Source of the DNA: Gemmatimonadota bacterium
Lineage (GTDB): Bacteria; Gemmatimonadota; Gemmatimonadetes; Gemmatimonadales; GWC2-71-9
Assembly (NCBI GenBank): GCA_022573095.1
Contig: JACZUR010000111.1
Span: 1-7,409 of the forward strand
DNA: 7,409 nt
Direction: 5' to 3'
Both the position numbers and the translations under genes were made by a program. Shown one piece after another: positions 6,047-7,409 of this stretch. A model generated the notes under the pieces. The model was not told the DNA's origin. It searched no databases and saw nothing but the letters and a program-made list of their open reading frames with translations. Every line of letters starts with the position of its first letter. Within the stretch, counting starts at the first letter, position 1.

Positions 6047-6256
6047 CTAGTCAAAACCCCAACACCATGCAGTCCTGATGATGTAGCACCAACCTCTGAT
6101 CGTTGACTCGTAAAGACCGCCTCCGGGAAAATCTTCATCACACGATGCTATAGCCTCATCCATACATGACGTGGCGGTCTGGGCATCGGCTGGTCGTGGG
6201 CTCGGAAATATCAACATCGCGGCTACGATCGCCATCGAAGCAACTGTCCGTTTCAT
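6047..6256 (-). CDS. Small exported four-cysteine protein (twin CX7C)
   Basis: A 69-residue protein of unknown function. Residues 1-25 form a clear Sec signal peptide: MKR, a hydrophobic core VASMAIVAAMLIF, and an A-D-A cleavage site before Gln26. The mature part of about 44 residues is acidic and aromatic. It has cysteines at 31, 39, 57 and 65, giving C-X7-C-X17-C-X7-C, with FPGGG in the middle and GWCYIIRTAWCWGFD at the end. The symmetric spacing suggests a two-helix hairpin tied by two disulfides in an oxidising compartment. A very strong ribosome binding site (AAAGGAGGA) lies 5 bases before the ATG at 6256; longer in-frame versions lack one. It lies between the pspA terminator and the ABC operon. 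It could be a secreted effector, a RiPP-like peptide or a periplasmic partner of the transporter; nothing here decides. Confidence 0.8.
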   Translation of the reverse strand: MKRTVASMAIVAAMLIFPSPRPADAQTATSCMDEAIASCDEDFPGGGLYESTIRGWCYIIRTAWCWGFD

Positions 6257-6260
6257 CTGG

Positions 6261-6269
6261 TCCTCCTTT
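6261..6269 (-). promoter_or_regulatory. Strong ribosome binding site of the small exported protein
   Basis: AAAGGAGGA on the minus strand is a near-perfect anti-SD match. The GGAGG core lies 5 bases before the ATG at 6256. It fixes the start and rules out the longer 168-residue reading of the same frame. Confidence 0.85.
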
Positions 6270-6370
6270 GTTGGTATACTCAAGGATTCGACCAAGCGAC
6301 TTCTCGCCTCGGACAGCCAATCTAGGAGCTGCTTTCGTGGCCACGGTATCAAACGAACGCAATTTGGACC

Positions 6371-6403
6371 ACAACAAAACGCGGCCCCAGTGAGTGGGGC
6401 CGC
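6371..6403 (-). terminator. Intrinsic terminator after pspA
   Basis: A perfect 8-bp GC stem, GCGGCCCC (6381-6388) and GGGGCCGC (6396-6403), surrounds a 7-base loop. On the minus strand it is followed by GTTTTGTTGT, a U-rich tail. It lies about 60 bases past the pspA stop. No T-run follows on the plus strand, so it acts in one direction. It separates the pspA operon from the small exported protein gene, which must then have its own promoter between 6257 and 6380. Confidence 0.85.
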
Positions 6404-6464
6404 TTCGCCGCGCAGGTGCCGGATAGAGGAGAAGATTCTCGCCTGGACTATCGCTTCTCGTTCT

Positions 6465-7235
6465 CTATGAAGCTCCTTCTTCCTCGACGATCTCGCCTTC
6501 GTCGATACCTTCATTATCCCCAGCTGAAAGTTGTTTGGCGTCTTCACCATCACCCGACGGAAGCATCCCCATCTTCTTCTTTAGTTCGAGCAGCTGTTGA
6601 TCGGCACTGCCACTGCCGATCTCCAGAGCAGTAAATTCTCGCGAAAGATCATCTCGCTCCAAATCTTCACTCAGTTCAGTGGCTGCGAGCGCCTTCCGTT
6701 CGGCTTCCTCTATCTTCTCGGTCATTCGATCAAAGCTCTCGAAGGCACTCTTATCGGACAGAGAGGACATCGTTTCCTGAATTCGCGTCTGCGCCGCCGC
6801 ACGTTTCTGCCGCGCCACGAGAAGGTTCTTTTTCCGTTTGGCTTCTTCGATTTTCTCGTTTAGTTGGCGCAGAGACGCCTTGAGAGATTCAACTTCGGCT
6901 TTCTGACGCGCCCATGTCTCATGGAGACTCTGGCCGTGCTCCATATGTTCGTTGTGCCGGACCAACGCCTGTTTCGCCATGTCGTCCCGGTTCTGCTCCA
7001 CGGCCATGATCGCGCGCTGCTCCCACTCAGCGGCGGACGATTTCTCCTTTTCTACATGCGCGTTGAGCTTCTTCTCATCGGCAATTGCGGAGGCCACTTC
7101 TTGCTTAGCTTTTGCGAGCTGACCACGCATATCGGTAATGAGTTGATTGAGCATCTTCTCCGGATCCTCAGCGCGTCCGATCAAGTCGTTGATATTCGAC
7201 TTTAGTATAGTTGATATGCGTTCGAAAATACCCAT
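6465..7235 (-). CDS. pspA: Phage shock protein A / IM30 family protein
   Basis: PspA/IM30 proteins are ESCRT-III-like coiled-coil proteins that assemble on the inner face of the cytoplasmic membrane and help maintain it under stress. The 256-residue product begins with the family hallmark MGIFERISTILKSNINDLIG (amphipathic helix 0) and AEDPEKMLNQLI. Long coiled-coil helices cover roughly 25-195, rich in Lys, Glu, Gln and Ala. A short helix (ADQQLLELKKKMG, 211-223) and an unusually acidic tail (EGEIVEEEGAS) close it. The ATG at 7235 is preferred over an upstream in-frame TTG (7265) because it gives the exact family N-terminus. GGGGAGG lies about 12 bases upstream, inside the end of the preceding gene, so translation is probably coupled. 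No PspB, PspC or PspF homologue is visible. The gene could be a paralogue such as YjfJ. Confidence 0.93.
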   Translation of the reverse strand: MGIFERISTILKSNINDLIGRAEDPEKMLNQLITDMRGQLAKAKQEVASAIADEKKLNAHVEKEKSSAAEWEQRAIMAVEQNRDDMAKQALVRHNEHMEHGQSLHETWARQKAEVESLKASLRQLNEKIEEAKRKKNLLVARQKRAAAQTRIQETMSSLSDKSAFESFDRMTEKIEEAERKALAATELSEDLERDDLSREFTALEIGSGSADQQLLELKKKMGMLPSGDGEDAKQLSAGDNEGIDEGEIVEEEGAS

Positions 7236-7242
7236 GGTAGAC

Positions 7243-7409
7243 TTAGGCCTCCCCGTGTTCTGCAAGCGCCGGCAAATGAGATGCTAAGGCCAACGTAATC
7301 GAGTCAAAACTCGCCTGAAGTTCGTTAAAGTCCAAGTTTTCAAGTTGCAGCGTATCGGTCAGAACGATGTGCTCACCCTCGAGTCCGTATGACCCATGTA
7401 CGAGATCCG
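7243..7409 (-). CDS. Possible YbjN/CesT-like protein (5' end missing)
   Basis: Only the last 54 residues are in the window. They start DLVHGSYGLEGEHIVLTDTL, continue QLENLDFNELQASFDSITLA and end ALAEHGEA before TAA (7245-7243). The pattern of two beta strands, a DTLxLENLDFNEL turn and an amphipathic helix resembles the end of YbjN or CesT-like chaperone folds, but this is a judgement from pattern alone. An alternative is the YjfI/DUF2170 group, known to sit beside the PspA paralogue YjfJ. The stop is 7 bases before the pspA ATG, and the pspA ribosome binding site lies within its last codons, so the two form one operon. Confidence 0.6.
   Translation of the reverse strand, partial: DLVHGSYGLEGEHIVLTDTLQLENLDFNELQASFDSITLALASHLPALAEHGEA

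Noticed and set aside
6047..6553. Longer 168-residue reading of the small exported protein frame
   Set aside because: The extension runs through the pspA terminator and pspA 3' end. The strong ribosome binding site and signal peptide start at 6256.
7236..7265. TTG start adding 10 residues to PspA
   Set aside because: The MGIFERIS N-terminus is the conserved PspA start, and the extra residues overlap the end of the upstream gene.

Overview
The window looks like a chromosomal piece of a Gram-negative-type bacterium. A conserved translation and secretion operon lies next to a looser region of membrane and stress genes. Almost everything is on the minus strand, so the natural reading order is from high to low coordinates. 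I cannot assign the phylum with confidence. Three of the four tRNA genes lack an encoded CCA, which argues against an E. coli-like gammaproteobacterium. A lineage such as Gemmatimonadota would fit, but that is only an impression.

Positions 1-2712 hold the conserved block. A plausible sigma-70 promoter (2684-2712) precedes tRNA-Thr(TGT), tRNA-Tyr(GTA), tRNA-Gly(TCC), tRNA-Thr(GGT), tuf (EF-Tu), rpmG (L33), secE and nusG; nusG runs off the left edge. This is the same order as E. coli thrU-tyrU-glyT-thrT-tufB, followed by the widespread rpmG-secE-nusG arrangement. The block supplies tRNAs and EF-Tu for elongation, a zinc-type L33 ribosomal protein, a subunit of the Sec translocon and a transcription elongation factor.

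Positions 2713-3088 have no recognised gene. On the plus strand, 3089-3331 encodes a small acidic protein of unknown function with a strong ribosome binding site. Just 12 bases after its stop begins a headless fragment (3344-3505) of an AroF/AroA-type DAHP synthase (type I-beta). It keeps the last roughly 50 residues and has no start, so it is a pseudogene remnant and marks an old deletion or rearrangement junction.

Positions 3555-6256 (minus) form a likely four-gene unit. First comes a 69-residue exported protein with a symmetric C-X7-C-X17-C-X7-C pattern. It is followed by an ABC-2-like six-helix membrane protein, a NatA/CcmA-type ABC ATPase and a five-helix YIP1-like membrane protein. The spacings of 47, 2 and 19 bases suggest joint expression. 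I infer an ABC membrane system with a small exported cysteine protein as companion; its substrate is unknown.

Positions 6371-7409 (minus) hold the end of another operon: the 3' end of a possible YbjN/CesT-like gene, then a pspA/IM30 gene starting 7 bases later. It ends in a strong intrinsic terminator (6371-6403) that separates it from the small exported protein gene.
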